64,000 bases of DNA from Sulfitobacter sp. DSM 110093 (GCF_022788715.1 NZ_CP085167.1:3159501-3223500), one strand, 5' to 3'. Shown: positions 7,191 to 16,512, counted from the stretch's first letter. Made by a program: numbers and translations. The notes: a model not told the origin generated them from the sequence alone.

Positions 7191-9563
7191 ATGGCATCCG
7201 ACACAGATCATCTCAAAACCGTGCAAGACCGTCTTCTTTGGTTGTCGCATTGGATGATCCATCACGCGAACCACATTCGCCCGAAAGAGGATGCGATCAA
7301 GACCGGCGGCCATCAGGCGTCTTCAGCGTCGATGGTTGCAATCATGACGGCGCTTTATTTCTCTGCGCTTCGTCCCGAGGACCGGGTTGCCGTGAAACCG
7401 CATGCCTCACCGGTCTTTCATGCCATGCAATATCTCATGGGCAACCAGACGCTCGAAAACATGAAGAACTTCCGCAGGATGAAGGGGGTACAAAGCTATC
7501 CCAGCCGCACCAAGGATGTGGATGACGTGGATTATTCGACTGGCTCCGTCGGGTTGGGGGTTGCGATCACCGCCTTCGGGTCGATCGTTCAGGATTACCT
7601 GATGGCCAAGGATTGGGGCCAGGACGTCTCTGCGGGGCGTCATATCGCGCTGGTGGGTGACGCGGAACTGGACGAGGGCAATATATACGAGGCCCTGCAA
7701 GAGGGTTGGAAGAACGACCTGCGCAACTGCTGGTGGATCATCGACTACAACCGCCAGTCGCTGGACGGCGTGGTGCGTGAGGGACTGTTCCAAAGGGTCG
7801 AGAAGATTTTCGCTGCTTTCGGCTGGGACGTTGTCCGCGTCAAATACGGTGCCCTTCAGCGTGCGGCCTTCGAGGAAGAGGGTGGCGAGGCACTACGCGA
7901 CTGGATTGACGCCTGCCCGAACCAGGAATATTCGGCGCTGACCTACCAAGGTGGTGCGGTCTGGCGCGAACGGTTGATGGATGATCTGGGCGATCAGGGG
8001 CCGGTGACGGCATTGATCGAACGGCGCACCGACGAGGATCTCGCCGCGCTGATGGAAAACCTCGGCGGCAACTGCGTACATACGATGGCCGAGGCCTTTG
8101 CGGGCGTCACCAGCGACCGCCCCACCTGCTTCCTGGCCTATACGATCAAGGGCTGGGGCACGCCGATCGCCGGGCACAAGGACAACCATGGCGGGCTGAT
8201 GACCAAGGCGCAGATGGGGGATTGGCAGGCTCATATGGGCGTGCCCGAGGGGCACGAGTGGGACAGGTTCGCGAACGTTCCCAAAGCCGCGGAATTGCAG
8301 GCTTTTCTCGACGACGTTCCTTTCTTCGCCAAGGGGCGCAGACGGTTTTCCGATGTGGTCCTGCCGGTACCCGAGATCGTCCTGTCATCCGAACGCGAGA
8401 TTTCGACCCAGATGGCTTTCGGCAAGATCCTGGATGACCTGTCCAAAGGCGACAGTGAATTGGCGGAACGTATCGTGACGATGTCCCCCGATGTGACCGG
8501 CACCACGAATCTCGGCCCCTGGGTCAACCGGCGCAAACTGTTCGCCCGGGCGGAACAATCCGATGCCTTTATCGAACATCGCATCCCGTCGACCGCGAAG
8601 TGGGAGTTCACGCCCAAGGGGCAGCACATCGAACTGGGCATCGCCGAGATGAACCTGTTCCTGCTGCTGGGGGCTGCGGGACTCTCGCATTCTCTTTTCG
8701 GCAAGCGCCTGATCCCGATCGGCACGCTCTATGACCCCTTCATCGCACGCGGCCTCGATGCGTTGAACTATGCCTGCTATCAGGACGCGCGGTTCATGGT
8801 GGTGGGCACCCCGTCTGGCGTCACACTTGCCCCTGAAGGTGGCGCGCATCAATCCATCGGTACACCGCTGCTCGGCATGAGCCAGGACGGGCTGGTCTCC
8901 TTCGAGCCTGCCTTTGCAGATGAACTGGCCGTCATCATGGAGTGGGCGTTCGACTACCTTCAGCGCGAAGGATCAGAAGACGCGGACACGTGCACGCTGC
9001 AAGACAATGAAAGCGGCGGATCGGTTTACCTGCGGCTGTCGACCAACCCCATCGATCAACCCGGCAATCGCCCCGATGCGGATTGGCGTCAAGGCGCGAT
9101 CGACGGTGCATATTGGCTGCGCCGTCCCGGCCCCAATTGCGAGGTCGTGATCGCCTATCAGGGTGTCATAGCGCCAGAGGCCATTCGCGCGGCCGGGCTA
9201 CTGTCCGAAGCCCGACGCGACATCGGTGTGCTGGCTGTGACCTCTGCCGATCAGCTGAATGCCGGCTGGACAGCGGCACAACGGGCACGGGCGCGCGGCC
9301 AGCAGGGTGTCACGAGTACCATTGAATGCCTGTTACAGGAATTACCGCCGCATTGCCGCCTAGTCACAGTGATTGACGGCCACCCCGGAACCTTGTCCTG
9401 GCTCGGAGCGGTCCAGGGACATCAGACGATCCCGCTCGGTGTCGATCACTTTGGCCAGACCGGGACCATTGGGGAGCTGTACCGCCACTACGGCATCGAC
9501 GCCCGAGGTATCATTGACAAGATAAGCGGTCTTACTGCTGGCAGAAGAATTGCAGTTGCTTGA
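7191..9563 (+). CDS. AceE-like homodimeric 2-oxoacid dehydrogenase E1 / transketolase-like protein
   Basis: 790 residues with the three-part transketolase-superfamily layout. The N-terminal ThDP domain has STGSVGLG and the GDAELDEGN...DYNRQS diphosphate/Mg motif (about residues 155-190). A central pyrimidine domain (about 460-620, with ELGIAEMNLF) and a C-terminal domain (EVVIAYQG onwards) follow. It resembles the single-chain AceE type more than sugar transketolase and is about 100 residues shorter than E. coli AceE. No E2 or E3 gene is adjacent, so it may borrow them from elsewhere. The Lrp neighbour suggests an amino-acid-derived 2-oxoacid such as 2-oxobutyrate, as inference. Confidence 0.8.
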   Translation: MASDTDHLKTVQDRLLWLSHWMIHHANHIRPKEDAIKTGGHQASSASMVAIMTALYFSALRPEDRVAVKPHASPVFHAMQYLMGNQTLENMKNFRRMKGVQSYPSRTKDVDDVDYSTGSVGLGVAITAFGSIVQDYLMAKDWGQDVSAGRHIALVGDAELDEGNIYEALQEGWKNDLRNCWWIIDYNRQSLDGVVREGLFQRVEKIFAAFGWDVVRVKYGALQRAAFEEEGGEALRDWIDACPNQEYSALTYQGGAVWRERLMDDLGDQGPVTALIERRTDEDLAALMENLGGNCVHTMAEAFAGVTSDRPTCFLAYTIKGWGTPIAGHKDNHGGLMTKAQMGDWQAHMGVPEGHEWDRFANVPKAAELQAFLDDVPFFAKGRRRFSDVVLPVPEIVLSSEREISTQMAFGKILDDLSKGDSELAERIVTMSPDVTGTTNLGPWVNRRKLFARAEQSDAFIEHRIPSTAKWEFTPKGQHIELGIAEMNLFLLLGAAGLSHSLFGKRLIPIGTLYDPFIARGLDALNYACYQDARFMVVGTPSGVTLAPEGGAHQSIGTPLLGMSQDGLVSFEPAFADELAVIMEWAFDYLQREGSEDADTCTLQDNESGGSVYLRLSTNPIDQPGNRPDADWRQGAIDGAYWLRRPGPNCEVVIAYQGVIAPEAIRAAGLLSEARRDIGVLAVTSADQLNAGWTAAQRARARGQQGVTSTIECLLQELPPHCRLVTVIDGHPGTLSWLGAVQGHQTIPLGVDHFGQTGTIGELYRHYGIDARGIIDKISGLTAGRRIAVA

Positions 9564-9891
9564 GCCTTGCTTGAATCAGAAAGGACACAGCCGACTACCC
9601 TTTTCATAAGGCTGATTGTGGGTAGTTTGAGCTTTCAGCACCAATAATCTTCAAGCTGAAAAAGGTTTCGAATTGGTATGGCGGTCGCCGGATCCAATGA
9701 CCGCTTGCTGCGCTTTTTGGTTTTGGCGCAATGCGCAGCATTCGGCACAATGGACTCTTTGTGACCCCATGCACGTTCAGAGATAGTGCGTGCTAATGCC
9801 TTCGGGCAAGACGCATTCAACCCGATGCTATCCTCCTGTCGTCAGCGCGGTGCTGATGTTTGGGCATGGAGGGAGGATTGGAGGGCATATC
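9564..9891. other. Intergenic region, no gene seen
   Basis: 328 bp between the E1-like gene and the integrase remnant. No coding frame with family character, tRNA or clear terminator is visible. Together with the pseudogene it looks like a scar of past insertion. Confidence 0.4.
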
Positions 9892-10562
9892 ATGCCAAGA
9901 GTCCAACTTCCCGTGGTCACCCCGAAGCGTAAAGCCTGGAACAAAGGACGGATCATCGGGCAAAAAAGACCACTGCTCCCCAAACAGGTATGGGCCATTT
10001 GCGCGCGGATCGAAATTGCGGAGTATCTTCGCGATTTTGCGCTGTTCAACGTTGCAATTGATAGCAAACTCCTTGGCTGCGACCTGGTCAAATTATCTGC
10101 TTCTGATTTAGTTGAAGATGATCGCGTTCGTGAGCGTGTCTCGGTCATCCAAAGCAAAACCACGCAGCCAGTTCAGTCCGAGCTGACTGAAAACACACGA
10201 GATACCGTCATTGCGTGGGTTAGACCACCTGAAATGAGCACTTGCCAGTTCAAATTCCTGAGCCACTTCCATGACCGCCCGCATATCTCAACACGGCATT
10301 ATGGTCGGCTCGTCCGCGACAGGGTGAGGGCAATTGGGTTGGAGCCGAGCGGCTACGGAACGCATTCCCTAAGCCGAACCAAAGCAGCCGAGATCTACCG
10401 AAAGACGGGCAACCTTAGGGTTTGTAGCTTATGCTTGGTCACACCAAGTTCGATAGCACCGTGCGTTTTCTCGGCGTCGAGCTCGAAAACACTCTGATTA
10501 TTGCTGAACGCATCAAATCTAGACCATGTTGGCGGATGGTATTTGCCGTTTGCCAATTTTAA
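9892..10562 (+). pseudogene. Decayed tyrosine recombinase (phage-type integrase), frameshifted
   Basis: Translation from ATG 9892 matches a short (~200-residue) tyrosine integrase family known from alphaproteobacteria (MPRVQLPVVTPKR, then CDLVKL, YGTHSL and KTGNLR). Reading is lost after NLR at about 10,415. In another frame from 10,434 it resumes as LGHTKFDSTVRFLGVELE and reaches a stop at 10,560. Catalytic positions look damaged too: Leu where the family has Arg (KLLGCD), Ser in place of Arg in the HxxR box (THSLS), and Phe where the nucleophile Tyr is expected (VRFLG). Family residues are recalled rather than aligned. It is not expected to recombine DNA. Confidence 0.8.
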
Positions 10563-10917
10563 ACAACCCTAAGGCCTTAAAAGTGACGAAATCTGCCTAA
10601 GAGCCCAAAATGCGTTCTCAGTTTAGACCGAAACCATGTTTGTGAATAACCGATCTGGCGAAAGCTGCAACTACGCAGAGTATCATTTGCCGCGAATGCA
10701 AACGAATGCTGCTTCAGCAACATGTCCAAACATCAAGGTCGGCCAAGTCCGCCCAGCAGACCTCAGTGCTCGTTGCAGCTAACGTCTTCTTCGAGCCCAG
10801 ACTCTCCGATGCTGCGGCGCGCACCAATGTCCGGTCTGGCGAAAGCCTTAAACTGAGTTTCGGAATTTAGGCCCAAATGGATGCGCAACACGCAGCGGCG
10901 CCTTGCGCAGATAACTA
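10563..10917. other. Intergenic region with a short degenerate direct repeat
   Basis: 355 bp without a credible gene. A 16-bp near-identical repeat, CCGATCTGGCGAAAGC at 10650-10665 and CCGGTCTGGCGAAAGC at 10831-10846, is the only structure noticed. The stretch looks like decayed non-coding sequence. Confidence 0.4.
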
Positions 10918-11763
10918 CTAAGCTGGCTGCATCGAGTGTGCGTTGCCCGAGACACGGATCGACGATCCGACCTCACTGTCCAACTCAACCTCGATGATTG
11001 ACGGCGCTCCCATATCTTCGCCCTGCCGGATCGTGAATTGCCCGCCATGTGGCCACTTGCGATCCCGCAGATAACCGGCAAATGCCGCTGCCGCTGCGCC
11101 AGTAGCGGGGTCTTCCAAAACACCCCCGGATGCAAATGCATTGCGGACTGAAAAGGCGCGATCCCCCTCGATGTGAACGAGCATGATTGTCACGAGTTTG
11201 TGCCGCCGCATCATGTCCCGCCCCTCATCAAGATCGTAAGCCATTGCGGTTAGCCGGGCGCGGTCACGAAGCGCAAACACCAAGTGATCGGCACCGCCAT
11301 GAATGTGGGCTGGTGGCAGGCGCATGTCCAAATCGTCCGAGGTCAGGCCAAGCAGTGCCATCGCATTCATTGACTCATCGTCAGTTATCGCACGGCTTTC
11401 GGTTGGCGGCGACGCCAGCATTGCCGCCATGCCTTCAGCCGATGTCGCAGCATCGACCGTGATCGAAGCGTTGTTCAAATCCAGATTATAGGTTCCCGGA
11501 CCATTGCGCTGTCCAAGGGCGGCCCCGAGCGCAATTGTCGCGTGCCCACAGAACGATACTTCCGACTCTGGCGAAAAATAACGGACGCGCCACGACCGAT
11601 CTGTCCCTTCTACGGGAACGGCAAAGACTGTTTCAGAGTATCCGACCTCTGCTGCCACCTTTTGCATATCCGCTTCGGGTGCGGCGTTATCGAGCAGAAC
11701 GACCCCGGCAGGGTTGCCGCCTTTGCCGTTAGCACTGAAGGCTGCAATGCGCTGAATATTCAT
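10918..11763 (-). CDS. PhzF-family isomerase
   Basis: 281 residues with the two-lobed PhzF (diaminopimelate epimerase-like) pattern: GKGGNPAGVV near residue 13, a conserved Glu in VGYSETVFAVP around 45 (the PhzF acid/base position), FCGHATIALG around 75, and EDPATGAAAAAF in the C-terminal lobe. Characterised members isomerise or epimerise small amino- or hydroxy-acid metabolites. No phenazine genes are present, so the substrate is unknown. It diverges from an Lrp-type regulator that probably controls it. Confidence 0.87.
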   Translation of the reverse strand: MNIQRIAAFSANGKGGNPAGVVLLDNAAPEADMQKVAAEVGYSETVFAVPVEGTDRSWRVRYFSPESEVSFCGHATIALGAALGQRNGPGTYNLDLNNASITVDAATSAEGMAAMLASPPTESRAITDDESMNAMALLGLTSDDLDMRLPPAHIHGGADHLVFALRDRARLTAMAYDLDEGRDMMRRHKLVTIMLVHIEGDRAFSVRNAFASGGVLEDPATGAAAAAFAGYLRDRKWPHGGQFTIRQGEDMGAPSIIEVELDSEVGSSIRVSGNAHSMQPA

Positions 11764-11888
11764 GTTTGGTTCTCCATTTGGTTATGGTCAGAATATGCAT
11801 GTTCCAAACCCATGACGTCCCGGCGATACCGCAAGTATTATCAGCATTATGCGATCACATCGGCAGTCTATTAGCGTATTCAACCACT

Positions 11889-12353
11889 ATGACGAAAGCT
11901 ATTGATGAAATTGACCGGGGAATCATCTCCACCCTTGAACATGACGGACGAGCGAGCTTGGCCGAAATTGGAAAAGGCGTCGGTCTCTCTGGACCAGCAG
12001 TCGGTGAGCGATTGCGGCGCTTACAATCGGATGGGGTGGTCGAGGGGTTTACAAAATGTGTAGATGCAAAGGCCCTTGGCTTTACGCTGGAGGCCATTGT
12101 CCGTATCAAACCACGCTCAAGACAGCTTCATAACGTCGAGCAGATGATCCAGAATGAGCCACGTTTCACATCCTGTGACCGAGTGACCGGTGACGACTGC
12201 TTCATCGCTCGCTTGGCCTCGGTGAGCGTCGCGGAACTGGACGATATCCTGCTGCCGTTTCATGAGCGAGCCGAAACGCATACATCAATCGTCAAGTCGT
12301 CACTTTTGCGCAACCGGATGCCCGGTCTATCACCTAAAATACAGGCTCCTTAG
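11889..12353 (+). CDS. Lrp/AsnC-family transcriptional regulator
   Basis: 154 residues. The N-terminal HTH (IDEIDRGIISTLEHDGRASL, then VGLSGPAVGERLRRLQ) is typical. The C-terminal ligand domain (FTLEAIVRIKPR, then SCDRVTGDDCFIARL) follows the AsnC pattern. The start MTKAIDEIDRG is chosen because the family begins about here; a longer in-frame reading would reach the divergent phzF start. It lies about 125 bp from phzF, back to back, and likely regulates it and itself. Confidence 0.86.
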   Translation: MTKAIDEIDRGIISTLEHDGRASLAEIGKGVGLSGPAVGERLRRLQSDGVVEGFTKCVDAKALGFTLEAIVRIKPRSRQLHNVEQMIQNEPRFTSCDRVTGDDCFIARLASVSVAELDDILLPFHERAETHTSIVKSSLLRNRMPGLSPKIQAP

Positions 12354-12683
12354 AATCACTGTTTGTTAAACGGTTCATTGAACCCGACATTCGCGCACTT
12401 GCACCGAAGGTCTGGAAGGTCCCGCATTGCGGTCTGTGTTTCAGGCCGTAGCGAAGGTCGGGTCCGAGCCCAACCTGTAAGTTTGGTTTTCCCGCTGCGC
12501 GCACACGCAGAGTCCGAATTGCCGCAGCAGCGAGAACCTTAGCGCTGCGCACCGGTGGGAAATACGGCCATTCAAGAAAAGCGCAGCATGGAACAGGGAA
12601 CGAATTTGCAGGTCGCGCGACAAAGTGAGCCTTCGCCGTGTCTGTTTCGATGGCAGCTGTCAGAAGCTGGTCATCGCCTGACT
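12354..12683. other. Intergenic region, no gene seen
   Basis: 330 bp between the Lrp regulator and the LysR remnant. GC-rich, with no coding frame, RNA gene or strong repeat recognised. Confidence 0.4.
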
Positions 12684-13030
12684 TCAGATAATTCCTTTCT
12701 CCCTAAACAGCTTCTGCACTCATTCCTGGAACGCAACGATGCGGGCAGGCACGTTGCGCCGCTGCGCGTAGAGCAGCGAGAGCTGCATGGAGGGCGGGGT
12801 CAGGTCAGAAAGCACCTGCACCAATTCGCCGTTTTCCAGCAGATCGCGCACATCGAATACTGGTATCTGGATCAGGCTGATCCCGACCCGTGCGGCGGCG
12901 ATATAGGCTTCGGCGTTGTTGACGCTGATGCGACTCCGCATCCGTACCTCGGCGGGACCTTCATTGCTTTGATAGGTGAAGCCGGGCGGTTCTGCTGGTA
13001 GGGTCGGTCCGTAGTTTACGACCAATGATC
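12684..13030 (-). pseudogene. LysR-family regulator, 3' remnant with internal stop
   Basis: The minus strand encodes the C-terminal part of a LysR substrate-binding domain: SLVVNYGPTLPAEPPG, ISVNNAEAYIAAARVGISLIQ and LLENGELVQVLSDL. The DNA-binding N-terminus is absent; homology fades near 13,030, just before the recombinase gene. A TGA at 12,722-12,720 sits where LysR proteins normally have Trp (FQE-stop-VQKLF), and the same frame runs on to a second stop at 12,684. Island insertion probably removed the 5' part. The missing half was not found on the right flank. Confidence 0.75.
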
Positions 13031-13122
13031 GGACCAAAGGACTGCGTGCCGATGCCGGCGCTTTCTTTAGTGGACAAGCGGAATGTACAATTTGGGTGCT
13101 CTGAGCCGACAATAAAAGGATC

Positions 13123-14727
13123 TCAGCACACAAGGTATGCGGGCGAAAGACCTTCAAGCTCCGGAGCGAGAAGCGCGGCAAAGTCAGTCTCCAGCTTAAG
13201 CGAAAGGCCATGTTGAGCGTTCGGATCAGGATTTATCACGACCCGCTTGATGATCTGACCTAAGAACTGACTGGCTTGATCCACGAGTTCCGGATCGCTC
13301 AACAACTGCTCCATCTTCACGACCGCGGCTTCAAAGAGTGCGGCGGCATCCGGCGTCGCGGCTGCTGCAGTTTCGGCTCTCGCTCTAAGCTGTCGAAGAG
13401 ATTGCTCAAGGTCCGCAATCTCGCTCTCGATCTCCTCAGAACGCGTTTTGTAGAGCGCGAACGGTGCCCCAGCCTCGATTGCATCAAGGATGGCCTTTCT
13501 TGCAGCCTTGGCTTTGCTGAGGCGCTGTTGCGTGTGGTCCATATTCTTGTTCGGATCAAAATCCTTCATTTTGCTGCGTTCTGCATCCAGCGCCTCCGTG
13601 AAGGCTTCCAGCAACTCTGGCGAGCGGAAAGCATCACGGATTCTCCCGAAGACCCGCGCTTCAATGCGCTTGCGAGAGATACTGATACGGTTCTCACAAG
13701 CATGTTTGCGCGACTCGTTGCAGCGGAAGCTGGTTGTGCTGGCCTTGACGTAGTTCCCACCGCAACAGCCGCAAACCATCATCCCCGACAACAGGTAGCG
13801 GTTGCGCCGCGCGGCCTCAGGGTTCGGTCCACCGGCTTTGCCAGATACACGTCGAGCTGCGCGGGCGATCTGTGCTCTGCTCCGCTGCCAAAGGTCGTCG
13901 GAAATGATGCGCAGGGCCGGTATTTCTTGCTCACGCTGCTCCACCGGTGTCATCTCGGTGCGCTTAGCGCCCGTGACCGGGTGGTAATGCCGTGTTGTCG
14001 CACAGATCACCGCCTGTCCGATGTAGAGCCGGTTGTGCAGGATGCCGTTTCCTCGAGCGGCGTGGCCACGGATCGTCGAAGCGTCCCAGGATCCACCCTT
14101 CGGCGCAGGTATCCCCTCAGTATTCAGCGCTCGGGCGATCGCGACGCCAGACAAACCTTCTGCAGTATCCTGATAGATACGTTGAACGACCGCCGCCTGC
14201 TCCGAATTGATCCGGCGGTTGGGCTCGCCGGGGGCCGCATCCTCAACAATGTCGTAGCCGTAGGCTGAGGAATGCGTCCGGTTGCGAGACAGCGCGCCCT
14301 GCATACCACGCTTCGTATGAACGCCGATCATTTCTGAGAACATCTGCGCTCCGTAGCCTTGCAGCAGGACCGTGAAGAAACTTTGAGGTCCTTCCGTCAC
14401 GGAGCGAAGCTCGACACCCTGAAATTTGAACAGATCCCAAGCTTCAAGGGTGTGCGTGAGGTTTCGGCTAAGCCGGTCGACTGCCTCAATCACGATGGTA
14501 TCGAAGGCACCGGATTCCACACCCGCCAAAAGCTTCAGAAACCCCGGGCGATCCTTTGTTCGGCCTGTTATCGCGTGATCAGTGTAGATTTCAACCACCT
14601 CGTATCCCTCGCGCTGGCAGTAGTCGCGGGTCATCCGTAGCTGGTCCTCGATGGAGGTATCCTCCTGCTGAGTGGAACTGTAGCGGGCATAGATGGCCGC
14701 GCGACGGACACCTGTGTTGCGCGGCAT
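13123..14727 (-). CDS. Large serine recombinase (resolvase/invertase superfamily)
   Basis: 534 residues with the large-serine-integrase layout. A catalytic resolvase domain (about 10-150) has YARYSS with the nucleophilic Ser and VDRLSRN. A Recombinase domain (about 170-280) has IYQDTAEGLSGVAIARALN. A zinc ribbon (about 315-350) has CGCCGG and spaced Cys residues. A coiled coil (about 380-450) follows. ATG 14,727 is preferred because it overlaps the upstream stop as TGATG; a GTG one codon earlier is possible. It probably drives integration and excision of the island and lies beside the broken LysR gene. Confidence 0.9.
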   Translation of the reverse strand: MPRNTGVRRAAIYARYSSTQQEDTSIEDQLRMTRDYCQREGYEVVEIYTDHAITGRTKDRPGFLKLLAGVESGAFDTIVIEAVDRLSRNLTHTLEAWDLFKFQGVELRSVTEGPQSFFTVLLQGYGAQMFSEMIGVHTKRGMQGALSRNRTHSSAYGYDIVEDAAPGEPNRRINSEQAAVVQRIYQDTAEGLSGVAIARALNTEGIPAPKGGSWDASTIRGHAARGNGILHNRLYIGQAVICATTRHYHPVTGAKRTEMTPVEQREQEIPALRIISDDLWQRSRAQIARAARRVSGKAGGPNPEAARRNRYLLSGMMVCGCCGGNYVKASTTSFRCNESRKHACENRISISRKRIEARVFGRIRDAFRSPELLEAFTEALDAERSKMKDFDPNKNMDHTQQRLSKAKAARKAILDAIEAGAPFALYKTRSEEIESEIADLEQSLRQLRARAETAAAATPDAAALFEAAVVKMEQLLSDPELVDQASQFLGQIIKRVVINPDPNAQHGLSLKLETDFAALLAPELEGLSPAYLVC

Positions 14728-14900
14728 CACGGCTGCGCCTTTTGACGCGGCGCACAGTTCAAGTTTGCTGTAGCACGGGATTGCGCGCGTAGTTCGGCAC
14801 GGGCCAAAAGCACGGCAAGCGATTTGAATGCGATTTGGACGCCGGTCGCGCCGCTCGGGTTGTCATTGGCCGCGTTAAAGGGGGCAGTCTGGGTAGCCAT
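14727..14900 (-). CDS. Small hypothetical protein coupled to the recombinase
   Basis: 57 residues (MATQTAPFNAANDNP...), not recognised. The start has a strong AAGGAG ribosome site 7 nt upstream, and its TGA overlaps the recombinase ATG as TGATG, which points to translational coupling. The second half is basic and Ala-rich. It could be a recombination directionality factor or just a leader; neither is supported by homology here. Confidence 0.6.
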   Translation of the reverse strand: MATQTAPFNAANDNPSGATGVQIAFKSLAVLLARAELRAQSRATANLNCAPRQKAQP

Positions 14901-15131
14901 GGAAGGTCTCCTTCGGAGGTTGCAAGTTGAGCAACAGCGCTCATGGAGAAAAAGGGTTGTTTGCGTTCCACGCGGAAACGCGGGCGCGAAGAACTGAGCA
15001 GTTTTCATTCGGATCACGGAATATCCCGTTGTAATCGTGAGAAAGAAAATTGGGCGCGGCAGCCATGAGCAGCAGGAGTTGCCGCCGCGCCCTGACGCGA
15101 AAGGGTGTTCCGGTCCCTCCGCGATGCCATG

Positions 15132-15554
15132 TCAGCCGACAGCAAGCAGGCGCACTACCGCGCGCTCGGCCTCAACGCGGTCAAGGACCGCACATAAGGA
15201 ATGTTGGAAGTCGAGCAGGACGGCATTTGCGCGGGCAAAAGCCTTTGCCTGTTCCGTCCGTGTGGTCTCAGTCCAACTGCCGCCGCTGACCGAGTGCACG
15301 TCGTATCGGGTCGAACGTGTGGAGCCTTCGAGGATATGCTCCGCAAGATCGTCAAGAACCTGTTCGATCAAACCCACGACGTGTCCGGTGAAGATATCGC
15401 GCGAAATGATGGCGTCGGTCAGTTCTTCACTTAGGTCGTGCAGATTACCTTGGCTATTGGGGAGCACATCGGCTTCCAGAGCAGTTTGTGCATGTCGTGA
15501 AGCCTCCAGCGCGCGGGCTGCGATATCTGTGAGGGTAGCGGAAACATTATTCAT
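15132..15554 (-). CDS. Hypothetical protein, 140 aa, in recombinase operon
   Basis: An acidic, mostly helical 140-residue protein (MNNVSATLTDIAARALEASR, later DIFTGHVVGLIEQVLDDLAEHIL) with no family recognised. Its ATG overlaps the stop of the upstream PemK-like gene as ATGA, so the two are co-translated. It may be the partner or antitoxin of that protein given the coupling, but the order (toxin first) is less usual and no DNA-binding motif is seen. Confidence 0.6.
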   Translation of the reverse strand: MNNVSATLTDIAARALEASRHAQTALEADVLPNSQGNLHDLSEELTDAIISRDIFTGHVVGLIEQVLDDLAEHILEGSTRSTRYDVHSVSGGSWTETTRTEQAKAFARANAVLLDFQHSLCAVLDRVEAERAVVRLLAVG

Positions 15555-16078
15555 TTAATTGATCCTTTCGAGTTACGGGCGCCGCGAAAGCTGCGGTTCC
15601 GATCCGGAAAACCGCAGGCTTCGATGGCCCCGTCTCGCGTTGCCCTTGTGTTGCACCACGTGAACCCCTTGCTCGCGAGGACCAGGCGGATGCAGTTCAT
15701 CCGCTCGATGAGATTCGCGTCGAGGCGACCAATGATTGGCGAACCCGCGGGGCCGAGAGAGAAGCCCGAGTGTTGGGGGGAGACCAAGAGTGTCCGGGCG
15801 CCGACGAAGCGGGTCGGCTCTCGGACACCGGCCAGGCGCATTCCGTCGGGCCGTGATACGCGGACCTCATGGCCGCGGTTCGCACGGGTCATCGCAGAGG
15901 TGCCGTATGCGAGCTTGAGAAACGTAACGCCTTGGAGCACGGCACGCTCCAGTACGAGGCACGGACGTGCCTTGGGCTGGAGTGCGCCCTTTTCATCGGC
16001 CACGGGAAAGCGGAATAGTACGATGTCACCGCGTTGCAGGATGTCCTGCCAACGAGGTGGGTTGGAGTAATTGAGCAT
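15551..16078 (-). CDS. PemK/MazF-like protein
   Basis: About 175 residues. The region GDIVLFRFPVADEKG followed by KARPCLVLE resembles the PemK/MazF SH3-like barrel of type II toxin endoribonucleases; the rest (FVGARTLLVSP and a basic tail) is not recognised. The start is uncertain. ATG 16,078 follows GGAGGG; in-frame ATGs at 16,081, 16,090 and 16,138 also exist, the last lying inside a large hairpin. It is first in the coupled operon that leads to the serine recombinase. Toxin activity is a guess from fold-like motifs. Confidence 0.6.
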   Translation of the reverse strand: MLNYSNPPRWQDILQRGDIVLFRFPVADEKGALQPKARPCLVLERAVLQGVTFLKLAYGTSAMTRANRGHEVRVSRPDGMRLAGVREPTRFVGARTLLVSPQHSGFSLGPAGSPIIGRLDANLIERMNCIRLVLASKGFTWCNTRATRDGAIEACGFPDRNRSFRGARNSKGSIK

Positions 16079-16129
16079 CATGCCCTCCATCTGGTTTGGG
16101 GAATAACGCGCATCGTTTGGAGCCTGAGG

Positions 16130-16176
16130 GCCGTTCATCGCCGCGCGTCAGAAAGACGCGCGCGGCGATGAACGGC
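16130..16176. repeat. Long inverted repeat (about 20-bp stem) before the PemK-like gene
   Basis: The arms GCCGTTCATCGCCGCGCGTC (16130-16149) and GACGCG...GAACGGC (16155-16176) pair over 20 bp with one 2-nt bulge and a 5-nt loop. No T-tract follows on either strand, so a plain terminator is unlikely. It may be an autoregulatory operator or recombination site. Confidence 0.75.
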
Positions 16177-16471
16177 TTGGGGCGGTAAATCTGTTAGCTA
16201 CGTGACTGGTCTTAGCCTTGGGTGCAGGGAGTGGCTTTGAGCGTCCCTGCCCGGGGGTCGAGGGGGATGGCACCCCCCTCGTCGAGCCGACGGCTGTCAG
16301 AGGGTGGAGGGATGCGGCGAGCAAGCTCTCCGAGCAGGGGTGTCCAGAGGGGAGTGCGGAACGATGACCTCTGGTCCGGCTGAAGGCCCCTGGAGGGTTC
16401 GGGAGGGCGGTGCGCCTCCCGAGCGGCGCGCAAGCGGCGCAGGGGTCCGGGGGCGTGCCCCCGGCGAACGA

Positions 16472-16512
16472 CAGCTGGAACGAAGGTCGCGCAGCGACCG
16501 GAGTGCCAGCTG
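16472..16512. repeat. Nested inverted repeat
   Basis: An outer stem CAGCTGG / CCAGCTG encloses an inner hairpin GGTCGC-GCA-GCGACC. It has the look of a protein-recognised structured site such as a nick region or resolution site. Function is not shown. Confidence 0.6.

Noticed and set aside
13276..14268. A 330-codon plus-strand frame
   Set aside because: It is a shadow of the serine recombinase on the opposite strand.
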